From assembly GCA_031257175.1 (NCBI GenBank), contig JAIRPE010000047.1:1-32670 (forward strand): DNA of 32,670 bases, given 5' to 3'. Positions within the stretch are counted from its first letter, which is position 1; every line of letters starts with the position of its first letter. The position numbers and the translations under genes were made by a program. This document shows positions 25,520 to 32,395 of this stretch, in pieces. Origin of the DNA: Eubacteriales Family XIII. Incertae Sedis bacterium. Its GTDB lineage: Bacteria; Bacillota; Clostridia; Peptostreptococcales; Anaerovoracaceae. The notes beneath the pieces are model-generated. The model saw nothing but the letters and a program-made list of their open reading frames with translations. It searched no databases and was not told the origin of the DNA.

Positions 25520-26314
25520 TTGGCAATAGACGGAGTCAGCGACTTCATCCAGTCCAACGCCATCAAGGAGAACGTGAGCAAGAACAACAGCGAGCTTTCC
25601 ATGGACGATTTTTTCCAACTGATGGTCGCCCAACTCAAGAACCAGGACATGTTCTCGCCCACGGACAACTCAGAGTTCATGTCGCAGATGACGCAGTTTT
25701 CCATGGTGAACGCCCTGATGGACATGTCGGAGCTGTCCAGCGTGGCCTACAGCACCTCGCTGATAGGCAAGCAGGCTGAGGTGGCGTACATATCAGGGGG
25801 GCAGATGGGGACGGCGTCAGGGGTCATCGACGCGGTGAACCTGTTCAACGGCAAGGCTGAGGTGGTGATAGGCGGCGAGGCTTACGAGTTGAGCAACATC
25901 ATGACGGTGAACGAACCGCCCAAGAGCGGCGCCACGTCCTACCTGAATCTGCCGCTGATAGAGAACTCGGGGCTTATCGGCAGGATGGCCACCGTGATGC
26001 ACTCCTTGGAGACGGGCAACATAGAAACAATTTCAGGAAAAATAACCAGTATCAGGATGGTGGACGACCAGCTTTACTGCGTCATTGACGGGAGGGCTTT
26101 CCCCGCGAGGGAGATAACCTCTCTGAGCGAGGCGGGCGCCAACGTCGCGATCCAGCCTGAGAGCGCCGAGAAGCCGACGGGCGGAGATGAGGCCAAGAAC
26201 GGGGCCGAGGCCGTTGAGGCCGCCGCAGGGGCGGCTTTAGAAGCGGACGGCGGCGAGACGGGGCAGGACGCGGGGGCGACCGAGGACGAGCCAAGGGGTG
26301 AGGCGGATGTCTGA
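25520..26314 (+). CDS. flgD: Flagellar hook assembly scaffold FlgD
   Basis: A 264-residue FlgD, the hook cap that guides polymerisation of FlgE. The N-terminal part has the conserved MDDFFQLMVAQLKNQD and the P-T-D-N-S-E-F-M-S-Q-M-T-Q-F-S run. The region after residue 75 (LIGKQAEV) holds the Ig/tudor-like domain. The last about 50 residues are acidic and Ala/Gly-rich, an extension beyond the usual domain. The TTG start is favoured by AAGGAGGGG about 5 bases upstream. Confidence 0.92.
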   Translation: MAIDGVSDFIQSNAIKENVSKNNSELSMDDFFQLMVAQLKNQDMFSPTDNSEFMSQMTQFSMVNALMDMSELSSVAYSTSLIGKQAEVAYISGGQMGTASGVIDAVNLFNGKAEVVIGGEAYELSNIMTVNEPPKSGATSYLNLPLIENSGLIGRMATVMHSLETGNIETISGKITSIRMVDDQLYCVIDGRAFPAREITSLSEAGANVAIQPESAEKPTGGDEAKNGAEAVEAAAGAALEADGGETGQDAGATEDEPRGEADV

Positions 26315-26711
26315 CAGCGTTAACAGGTACGATATCACAAAGACCCTGGTAAAACAGGTAGGGTTGAACCAAAAACCGCCGAGCGGCAGCAACGCCGCCA
26401 AAAGCGAGACGGAATCCGGAAATTCATTTCGTGAGCTGCTTGACCGCCGTTTGGGGAGCGACGTCATGCTTTCCAAGCACGCCGACATGAGGGCGAAGGA
26501 GAGGAACATCGCCATCGGCGAGGGCGAGATGGGAATGCTCAGCGACGCGTGCGACAAAGCCAGCCAGAAGGGCATAAGGGACGCGCTCATCGTCATGAAC
26601 GATTCCGCATTCATCGTGAACGCGGGCAGCAAGGTTGTTGTCACAGTGGTGGACAAAAACGAGTTGAAAGGGAATATTTTCACAAACATCGAAGGCGCCG
26701 TGTTCCTGTAG
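26307..26711 (+). CDS. TIGR02530-type flagellar operon protein
   Basis: A 134-residue protein found between flgD and flgE in many clostridial flagellar operons and matching the small 'flagellar operon protein' family (TIGR02530). The recognisable core is SFRELLDRRL, then KHADMRAKERNIAIGEGEM, and near the end DSAFIVNAGSKVVVTVVDKNELKGNIFTN-like sequence. The function is not established. I start it at ATG 26307, which has AGGGGTGA 5 bases upstream, rather than the longer GTG frame at 26298. It overlaps the flgD stop. Confidence 0.8.
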   Translation: MSDSVNRYDITKTLVKQVGLNQKPPSGSNAAKSETESGNSFRELLDRRLGSDVMLSKHADMRAKERNIAIGEGEMGMLSDACDKASQKGIRDALIVMNDSAFIVNAGSKVVVTVVDKNELKGNIFTNIEGAVFL

Positions 26712-26808
26712 CCGGACCTCTGGAAGGAGGCTATGCCGGCCCTGAACGACAGATGGGCGGGCGTAAGGACACAACCTTCGACAATACAAAAGGAGAAGGA
26801 TGTAGAAG

Positions 26809-28338
26809 ATGATAGGTTCAATGTATTCAGCGGTTTCCGGGCTTCAAACCCATCAGACGAAGATGGACGTCATCGGAAACAACATCGCGAACGTCAACAC
26901 CTACGGCTATAAGTCGAACAGGGCGACGTTCTCGGACGTCTTTTATCAGACGCGCAGGGCGGCTTCGGCGCCGGGCGCCACTGTGGGCGGCACCAACCCG
27001 TCCCAGCTGGGCTTCGGCTCCAAGGTGGCCAGCATAGACGTGATACACACCAGAGCGGGCGCGGCCACCACCAGCAGGCCCCTGGACGTGTACATCAACG
27101 GGGACGGCTTCATAGCCGTGAAAACCTCCGACGGCAGCGCCAGGTACACCAGGGCGGGGGTGTTGAGCGTGGACATGGCGGGCAACCTGGTGGACAGGAA
27201 CGGCAACATAGTGCTGGGGCTGCCTTTGGACTCCAGCACGGGCAATCCCACCCTGGACAAGGACGGCAAGGCCACCGTGCAGAACCTGGTGCCCATTAAA
27301 CTGGACCCGACGGTGGAGTACACGGGCATAGAGATAGCGCTTAACGGCGAGGTCACGGCCATGAAGCCCGGCCCGCCCACCTTCGTGCCCAATCCCAACA
27401 CGGGCTGGATGTCGGGGACGCAGAGCGTGTCGCCCTCATCCAACTACAGGGGAGAAGTGGTGCTGACCGTGAAGCCCGGCGCGGACACGGAATTCCTGGC
27501 GGGCGAGTACCCCAGCACCTCCACGATGGGGGGAAAGAAAATAGAGGGCGTGACCTTCTCGGCCGCGCCCGGCACGCCCGACCTGCTGGGCAGGATGACC
27601 ATGAAGCTGACGCAAAATGCCAGCGGCGACTACACCTGCCTGCTCACGGGCTACCACAAGGACGGGACGGCGTACAGCGAAAGCAAGACCTTGGCGGCCA
27701 TACCCGGCGCCGTGACCTTCAACGACACAAGCCTGGGCGGTACCGTGACCATAAACCTGGACGCCGCCTCCGCCTCGCTCACAGGCAGCGTGGGCGTTGA
27801 CCCTGCCTTGGCCGAGCAGACCCTTAACCTGGGCACGGCCATAGCCACCCAGATGACCATCACGGGCTTCGCCAACCAGAAGAGCGGCCAGGTGGCGAAT
27901 TTCAACTCCGTCACCTGGGACAAGAGCATGAACACCTTCACCATGGGCGACGTGCAGTTCAGCGTTGACCCCGCCACCTTCGGCTCGTTGCAGGCGGGGG
28001 CGGTGCAGGACATGCCCGTGGGCAATGTGGGGCCCGGCACCAGCACGCCTGAGAAGCTTGGCCATCTGGCTGTGGTGACCTTCCCGAACACGGACGCCCT
28101 GAGCCAGGAAGGGGAGAATTACTACGTCAGCACCCTCAACTCGGGCGAGGCCAAAGCCTACGTGCCCGGCATGTCAGGGACGGGGACTATGCTGGCGGGC
28201 TCTCTGGAGATGTCCAACGTGGACTTGTCCAGGGAATTCACGGAGATGATTATAACGGAAAGAGGCTTCCAGGCCAACACCAGGATGATCACCGTGTCGG
28301 ACGAGATGCTGCAGGAACTTCTAAGCATGAAGAGATAG
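26809..28338 (+). CDS. flgE: Flagellar hook protein FlgE
   Basis: A 509-residue hook subunit. The N-terminal rod/hook signature (MYSAVSGLQTHQTKMDVIGNNIANVNTYGYK, split by a few substitutions) and the C-terminal FlgE/FlgG signature (SNVDLSREFTEMI...RGFQANTRMITVSDEML) are both clear. The middle carries the variable surface domains that give the length expected for a hook rather than a distal rod protein. The position after flgD and fliK supports flgE. AAGGAGAAGG lies upstream with a spacing of about 10. Confidence 0.93.
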   Translation: MIGSMYSAVSGLQTHQTKMDVIGNNIANVNTYGYKSNRATFSDVFYQTRRAASAPGATVGGTNPSQLGFGSKVASIDVIHTRAGAATTSRPLDVYINGDGFIAVKTSDGSARYTRAGVLSVDMAGNLVDRNGNIVLGLPLDSSTGNPTLDKDGKATVQNLVPIKLDPTVEYTGIEIALNGEVTAMKPGPPTFVPNPNTGWMSGTQSVSPSSNYRGEVVLTVKPGADTEFLAGEYPSTSTMGGKKIEGVTFSAAPGTPDLLGRMTMKLTQNASGDYTCLLTGYHKDGTAYSESKTLAAIPGAVTFNDTSLGGTVTINLDAASASLTGSVGVDPALAEQTLNLGTAIATQMTITGFANQKSGQVANFNSVTWDKSMNTFTMGDVQFSVDPATFGSLQAGAVQDMPVGNVGPGTSTPEKLGHLAVVTFPNTDALSQEGENYYVSTLNSGEAKAYVPGMSGTGTMLAGSLEMSNVDLSREFTEMIITERGFQANTRMITVSDEMLQELLSMKR

Positions 28339-28342
28339 CTTA

Positions 28343-28444
28343 TGCTAATCCGAGTTTGAAATGCCGCGTTGAAACGGGTTAGCGGACACTGTATTACGAC
28401 TTCCGCGCGATAACTTTGGGCGGGAGTTAGAGAAGGATAAGCAA
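28343..28444 (+). repeat. Intergenic repeat copy C, after flgE
   Basis: This copy starts 4 bases after the flgE stop. Hairpin 1 is CTAATCCG with CGGGTTAG, one pair changed to a G-U wobble. Hairpin 2 is CCGCGC with GGGCGG, one mismatch. The ends TGCTAATCC and GGATAAGCA match as inverted repeats at 8 of 9 positions. It is the most diverged copy. Confidence 0.8.
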
Positions 28445-28686
28445 GGGGCGCCTGAGGGCCGCCCGACTGAGCGGTTGAAGCTCGGTCGGAGGGCTCGGGG
28501 GGCGCCCATAAGGGACGTTATTGACGGGGGGCGGCGCGCGCGGTTTGCCGCCGCGGGAGGCAAGGGCCCGACCAGGTCGGGCGGCAGGGCGCGGATAGTC
28601 CGCGCGAGGGCAGGATATCCCAGGGGGCGCCCGCGCGAAGGCGGCGGCGGTGAATGGCCGAGCGGGCGCGCCCCCCTGATATATGA
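28445..28686 (+). other. GC-rich, hairpin-rich segment between repeat copies C and D
   Basis: There is no credible gene: open frames have Arg/Gly-rich composition only. The sequence can fold strongly. GGGCGCC near 28445 pairs with GGCGCCC near 28505 around an inner stem CCGACTGAGC/GCTCGGTCGG. Further stems are CCCGAC/GTCGGG (about 28568-28582) and GCGCGGA/TCCGCGC (about 28590-28606). It could be a structured leader, an insertion or decayed sequence. Confidence 0.4.
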
Positions 28687-28791
28687 CACTAATCCGCATT
28701 TGATAATGTTACCTTGAAGCGGATTGGCAGGCGCTATCTTCCGACGTCCGCCCGATAGTTTTGGACGGAGTTAGAAAAGGATAGGTATAAG
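28687..28791 (+). repeat. Intergenic repeat copy D, upstream of flbD
   Basis: Hairpin 1 is CTAATCCGC with GCGGATTGG (one wobble pair). Hairpin 2 is CCGCCC with GGACGG (one mismatch) around GATAGTTTT. The end is AAAAGGATAGGTATAAG, 11 bases before the flbD ATG. No other SD for flbD is visible, so the element probably supplies it. Confidence 0.85.
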
Positions 28792-28801
28792 CGGTAACGA
28801 T

Positions 28802-28996
28802 ATGATAAAACTGACCAGGCTGAACAAGAACAAGAAACAGACGTTCATGCTGAACTGCGATTTGATAGAGACCGTGGAGGAATTGCCGGACACCACCATA
28901 AAACTGGTGAACGGCAACCGCTATGTGGTGGAGGACCCCGTCAACGAGGTCATCTCCAAGGTCATAGCCTTCAAACGCAGCATTTACAGCAAATAG
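28802..28996 (+). CDS. flbD: FlbD/SwrD family flagellar protein
   Basis: A 64-residue protein of the FlbD family (Pfam FlbD; SwrD in Bacillus subtilis, where it raises flagellar motor power). The opening MIKLTRLN, the middle IETVEELPDTTIKLVNGNRYVV and the helical end are typical. It contains no membrane segment. It normally precedes fliL or motAB in Firmicutes; here fliM follows directly. Ribosome binding is not obvious except for the AAGGAT of repeat copy D, about 20 bases upstream. Confidence 0.9.
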   Translation: MIKLTRLNKNKKQTFMLNCDLIETVEELPDTTIKLVNGNRYVVEDPVNEVISKVIAFKRSIYSK

Positions 28997-29070
28997 CCCG
29001 CACGTAGGCCGCGAACGGCGGCATTGGCGGTCGATTGGCGTATTGGCGCAAGGAATTACAGGAGTGGCGT

Positions 29071-30117
29071 ATGGCGGACGTATTGTCCCAAAGTCAAATA
29101 GACAGCCTGCTCAGCAGCCTGCTGAACCCTGAGGAAGCCGCAGGGGACTTGGCCGAAGGCGGCGGGGGCGGCGACGAGCAGGGCGTCACGGGGATTTCCC
29201 CTGACAAGAAGGTGAAGGAATACGATTTCCGCAGCCCCAAGCTGTTCACGCGGGAGCAGCTGAAATTGCTGTTCGGCATATACGAGAATTACGCGCGCAT
29301 CATTTCGGGCCAGATAACGGGGACGCTGCAGACCCACACCCTGGTGGAAATGCTGGAGGTGGAAGAGCAGAAATATTACGAGTTCAACAACGCCTTGCCC
29401 GACTCGGTGCTGCTGGGCGTGATAGACTTCCCCGTCAGGGGGGAGGAGGACGAGGACAACTTCATGTTCATGAACGTGTCCAAGGATATAGGGTTCTGCA
29501 CGGTGGACCGGCTCATGGGGGGGCAGGGCGCGCCGTTGGACGAGGACAGAGAGTACACGGAAATAGAACTGGCGATTCTTGAGTATTTCATGCGCACCGT
29601 GGTGTCGCTGATGAAGAGCGTCTGGTTTGAATATATAGAGGTGACGCCGAGGCTGATAAAGCTGGAGACGAACGCCCGCATATTACAGGGGATAGCCCCC
29701 GACGACAATGTGGTGATAGTGGCGATGAGCGTGTCCGTGAACGACACCCAGGGCCGCATCAATATATGCATACCCGCCTCCACGCTGGACGAGGTGTTCA
29801 AGGTGAGGGCGGCGTTGAGCAAGAAGAACGCGAAGAAGGAGAACCTGGAGGCGGAGGAGCGGCGCAGGCGCCACATTATGGGCAATATCTACGACACAGA
29901 CCTGGAGATGAGAGGCGTGCTGGGCAGCGTCATGATACCCGCCAGAGACGTGATTTCCCTGGAACCCGGGGACGTCATAAGGCTCGACAAGGGCGAGGAC
30001 GCCATGGTAGACCTGACGGTGGAGGAATCCGTCTGGTTCAAGGGGGAGGTGGGCGTGTTGAACAAGAAGCTCGCGATAGAGATTAAGGAATGTTTGAGAG
30101 GGAGGAAGGACTCATGA
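29071..30117 (+). CDS. fliM: Flagellar motor switch protein FliM
   Basis: A 348-residue C-ring protein. The N-terminal LSQSQIDSLLSSL is the conserved peptide that binds CheY-P. The middle domain (about residues 45-245) resembles CheC/CheX. The C-terminal SpoA domain (about 265-345) interacts with FliY/FliN. I start at ATG 29071 because AGGAG lies 6 bases upstream and FliM proteins begin just before this peptide. A TTG 36 bases earlier extends the frame but adds residues not found in the family. Confidence 0.93.
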   Translation: MADVLSQSQIDSLLSSLLNPEEAAGDLAEGGGGGDEQGVTGISPDKKVKEYDFRSPKLFTREQLKLLFGIYENYARIISGQITGTLQTHTLVEMLEVEEQKYYEFNNALPDSVLLGVIDFPVRGEEDEDNFMFMNVSKDIGFCTVDRLMGGQGAPLDEDREYTEIELAILEYFMRTVVSLMKSVWFEYIEVTPRLIKLETNARILQGIAPDDNVVIVAMSVSVNDTQGRINICIPASTLDEVFKVRAALSKKNAKKENLEAEERRRRHIMGNIYDTDLEMRGVLGSVMIPARDVISLEPGDVIRLDKGEDAMVDLTVEESVWFKGEVGVLNKKLAIEIKECLRGRKDS

Positions 30118-30134
30118 CAATAATCCGCGGTTAA
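30118..30134 (+). repeat. Intergenic repeat copy F, 5' fragment
   Basis: TAATCCGCGGTTAA (30121-30134) is the 5' arm and start of the hairpin-1 loop of a repeat that is then interrupted by copy E. The rest of this copy resumes at 30241. Joined, the two parts give one normal copy lacking about 2 bases. Confidence 0.7.
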
Positions 30135-30240
30135 TGCCAATCCGCACCTAGAATGTTGCCTTGAAGCGGATTAGGGGATACCATCTTCCGAAGCCCGCCC
30201 GATAATTTTGGGCGGAATATGAAAGAGGATAGGTATGAAG
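30135..30240 (+). repeat. Intergenic repeat copy E, inserted within copy F
   Basis: A full copy: AATCCGC (30139-30145) pairs with GCGGATT, and CCGCCC (30195-30200) pairs with GGGCGG (30210-30215). The end is GAGGATAGGTATGAAG. The ends TGCCAATCC and GGATAGGTA are inverted repeats at 7 of 9 positions. It sits in the hairpin-1 loop position of copy F. Confidence 0.85.
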
Positions 30241-30323
30241 TGTTGCCTTGAAGCGGATTAGCGGATACTGTCTTCCTGTATCCGCCCAATGATTTTGGGC
30301 GCAATTTAAAAAAGGATAAGTAT
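30241..30323 (+). repeat. Intergenic repeat copy F, 3' part, upstream of fliY
   Basis: This part resumes at TGTTGCCTTGAAGCGGATTAG and lacks the 5' arm, which lies at 30121. Hairpin 2 is CCGCCC with GGGCGC. It ends AAAAAAGGATAAGTATAAA immediately before the fliY ATG, so AAGGAT is the apparent fliY ribosome site. Confidence 0.8.
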
Positions 30324-30326
30324 AAA

Positions 30327-31616
30327 ATGGCGAACGAAGATTATTTGTTGGATGAGATGGAGCTGGACGCCATAGGCGAGGTAATGAACATCAGCATGGG
30401 TTCCGCAGCCACCGCCATGTCCACCATCATGGACCGCAAGGTCAGCATTACCACGCCTGACATAAGAAGCATAGGCGTGGACGAGTTCGACTTCGAGTTC
30501 CTGCATCCCGTGATAGGGGTGGACATCAAGTACGTGGAGGGCATAGAGGGCGTGAACGTCCTGCTTCTGCGCCGCTCCGACGTGGCGAAGATGGTGGGGC
30601 ACCTGCTGTCAACAGACCCGGACGAGATGACCGAGCTGGATGAAATAGGGAAGAGCGCCATCTGCGAGATAATGAACCAGATGATGGGGTCAGCCGCCAG
30701 CGCGCTGGCCACGTTCCTGGGGCGCAGCATAAACATCTCGCCGCCTGAGATACTGGACTCCGTGGAGAAGGACATGGTCAGGGATTTGTTCGGCATAAAG
30801 GGCGACTCCCTGGTGAGCATAAAGTTCAACTTGCACATAGAGGGGCTGGTGGACAGCGAATTTTTGAGCGCCATGGAGCCGAAGCTGGCGAAGGAGATAG
30901 TGTCGATCTCCATGGGCGTCAACGGGGTGGCGGCCGAGCCCGACGCGGCGCCCCCTCAGGCGGCGGCCGGACTTGGCGCCGGTTCGGCGGAGCCTCAGGC
31001 GGCGGCGGAGCCTCAAGCTCCACCTCCTCAGGCGGCGGCCGGCCCGGCCCCGGCCCCCATGGGCGCCCCGCCTGCGGACATCCCCGCCGCCGCGCCGACG
31101 GCCGCGGAGCCTGGGCCGACCGCCCAGGCCCCGCCGAACCCGCCCGCGGGCGGGCAGGCATATCCGGGAGCCTATCCCTACGGCCCCCCCGCCGACTGGC
31201 CACAGCCGCCTCCGGGAGCCTGGGGCCCGCCCCAGGGAGGCTACGCCGCCCCGCCGTACCCCTACGCGCCGTACCCTGGGGGGCAGGCCATGGGGCATCA
31301 GGACAGGGTAGCCACCAGCCCCTACGCCTTTAAGACCTTCGGCAACGTGACGGGCGCGGGAGACCAGGACAATTTGGAGCTGGTCATGACCGTTCCTATA
31401 CAGATAAGCGTGGAACTGGGCAGAACCAGGAGGAAAATCAAGGACATAGCGGACTTGGGAGTGGGGAACATCGTGGAGCTGGACAGGCAGGCAGGAGACC
31501 AAGTGGACGTGATAGCCAACGGCAAGCTGATAGCCAGAGGCGACGTGGTGGTGGTGGACGACAATTACAGCGTCCGCATAACGGAGATAATCAAGCAGCC
31601 CGAAGAATTCGCGTAG
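30327..31616 (+). CDS. fliY: Flagellar motor switch phosphatase FliY
   Basis: A 429-residue FliY. The N-terminal part has two CheC-type phosphatase motifs, ELDAIGEVMNISMGSAATA and ELDEIGKSAICEIMNQMMGS, each with the E-x2-N pattern that removes phosphate from CheY-P. A Pro/Ala/Gly-rich linker (about residues 200-330) leads to the C-terminal FliN-like SpoA domain (about 340-425), which joins the C-ring. The linker is unusually long and proline-rich. The AAGGAT of repeat copy F serves as SD. fliM, fliY and cheY together form the Firmicute switch module. Confidence 0.94.
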   Translation: MANEDYLLDEMELDAIGEVMNISMGSAATAMSTIMDRKVSITTPDIRSIGVDEFDFEFLHPVIGVDIKYVEGIEGVNVLLLRRSDVAKMVGHLLSTDPDEMTELDEIGKSAICEIMNQMMGSAASALATFLGRSINISPPEILDSVEKDMVRDLFGIKGDSLVSIKFNLHIEGLVDSEFLSAMEPKLAKEIVSISMGVNGVAAEPDAAPPQAAAGLGAGSAEPQAAAEPQAPPPQAAAGPAPAPMGAPPADIPAAAPTAAEPGPTAQAPPNPPAGGQAYPGAYPYGPPADWPQPPPGAWGPPQGGYAAPPYPYAPYPGGQAMGHQDRVATSPYAFKTFGNVTGAGDQDNLELVMTVPIQISVELGRTRRKIKDIADLGVGNIVELDRQAGDQVDVIANGKLIARGDVVVVDDNYSVRITEIIKQPEEFA

Positions 31617-31758
31617 CGCGGCCCTCGTCGGGAATGTCGCGCCAAAGAGGCCGACAGGCGTTTTCTTCGGCAGCCCGCCCCGCAGCTAGGGGCGGGGCGC
31701 AAGACGGTAAGGACGTGACGCGCGCGGCCTATAGTAAGAGATGAAGTGAGGTAGTAAT
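31617..31758 (+). other. fliY-cheY gap with a GC hairpin
   Basis: CCGCCCC and GGGGCGG form a 7-bp stem around a 7-base loop, near 31678-31698. No T-run follows. There is slight likeness to hairpin 2 of the repeat family, too weak to call a copy. GAGGT serves as ribosome site for cheY. Confidence 0.35.
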
Positions 31759-32118
31759 ATGGCAAAGATACTGATAGTGGACGACGCGGCTTTCATGAGG
31801 ATGATGGTGAAGGACAATTTGAAAAAAGCGGGCTACACCGATTTCATAGAGGCGGGCAACGGGGAGGAGGCGCTTGCTATTTTCAACGAGCAGAACCCCG
31901 ACATGGTGCTTTTGGACATCACCATGCCCGTAAAGGACGGCATAGAGACCCTGACCGCCATCAAACAGAAAAACCCCCAGGCCAAGGTGGTAATGTGTTC
32001 GGCCATGGGGCAGGAAAGCATGGTGGTGGAGGCGATCAAGCTGGGCGCGCTGGATTTCATAGTGAAGCCGTTCAAGCCCGAGAGGCTGGTTCAGACCGTG
32101 AAGAGCATAATAGGATGA
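31759..32118 (+). CDS. cheY: Chemotaxis response regulator CheY
   Basis: A 119-residue single-domain receiver. D8, D9 and the phospho-acceptor D53 form the acidic pocket; S81 and K103 are the conserved switch residues. CheY-P binds FliM to change motor rotation, and FliY dephosphorylates it. Position after fliY is the normal Firmicute location. GAGGT lies 7 bases before the ATG. A tandem repeat follows the stop. Confidence 0.95.
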   Translation: MAKILIVDDAAFMRMMVKDNLKKAGYTDFIEAGNGEEALAIFNEQNPDMVLLDITMPVKDGIETLTAIKQKNPQAKVVMCSAMGQESMVVEAIKLGALDFIVKPFKPERLVQTVKSIIG

Positions 32119-32141
32119 GCAGGGGAAGGGCGAGCGGTGTT

Positions 32142-32357
32142 GGCGATGTGAATGGGGTGAGCGATGGGAGTGGGTTAAGCGGCGTGAGTGGGGTAAGCGG
32201 AACGTCGGATTGAGGCGGCGTGAGTGGGGCAAGCGGAACGTCGGATTGAGGCGATGTGAGTGAGATAAGCGGAACGTTGGACTTGGGCGGCGTGAGTGAG
32301 GCAAGCGGAACGTCGGACTTGGGCGGCGTGAGTGGGGCAAGCGGAACGCAGAACCGG
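32142..32357. repeat. 36-bp tandem repeat between cheY and fliO
   Basis: At least four and a half near-identical 36-bp units: 32181-32213 (partial), 32214-32249, 32250-32285, 32286-32321, 32322-32357. A degenerate unit precedes them from about 32142. The core is GTGAGTGGGGCAAGCGGAAC. Units abut with no spacers. Plus-strand frames contain a stop in several units, so it is probably non-coding. Confidence 0.85.
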
Positions 32358-32395
32358 GGCGCGGCTTTTGTTGAGGGCCACGCGGGGAGTTTGCC

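Noticed and set aside
26733-26808. Small frame starting at ATG 26733 before flgE, preceded by AAGGAGG
   Set aside because: The SD is only about 2 bases from the ATG. The frame runs into flgE out of phase and the peptide has no recognisable feature. It could be a remnant.
28475-28717. 80-residue plus-strand frame
   Set aside because: It runs through hairpin-rich intergenic DNA into repeat copy D. Composition is driven by GC content and no family is recognised.
30135-30323. Tandem cyclic di-GMP riboswitch before fliY
   Set aside because: Tandem arrangement and flagellar context fit, but the conserved GEMM core sequences are absent, as are those of the class II type.
31678-31698. Seventh copy of the repeat before cheY
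   Set aside because: Only a GC hairpin and a TCTTCGG-like stretch resemble the family. Hairpin 1 and the conserved 3' end are missing.
32181-32357. CRISPR array
   Set aside because: Unit length of 36 bases is suggestive, but units abut without spacers and no cas genes are present.
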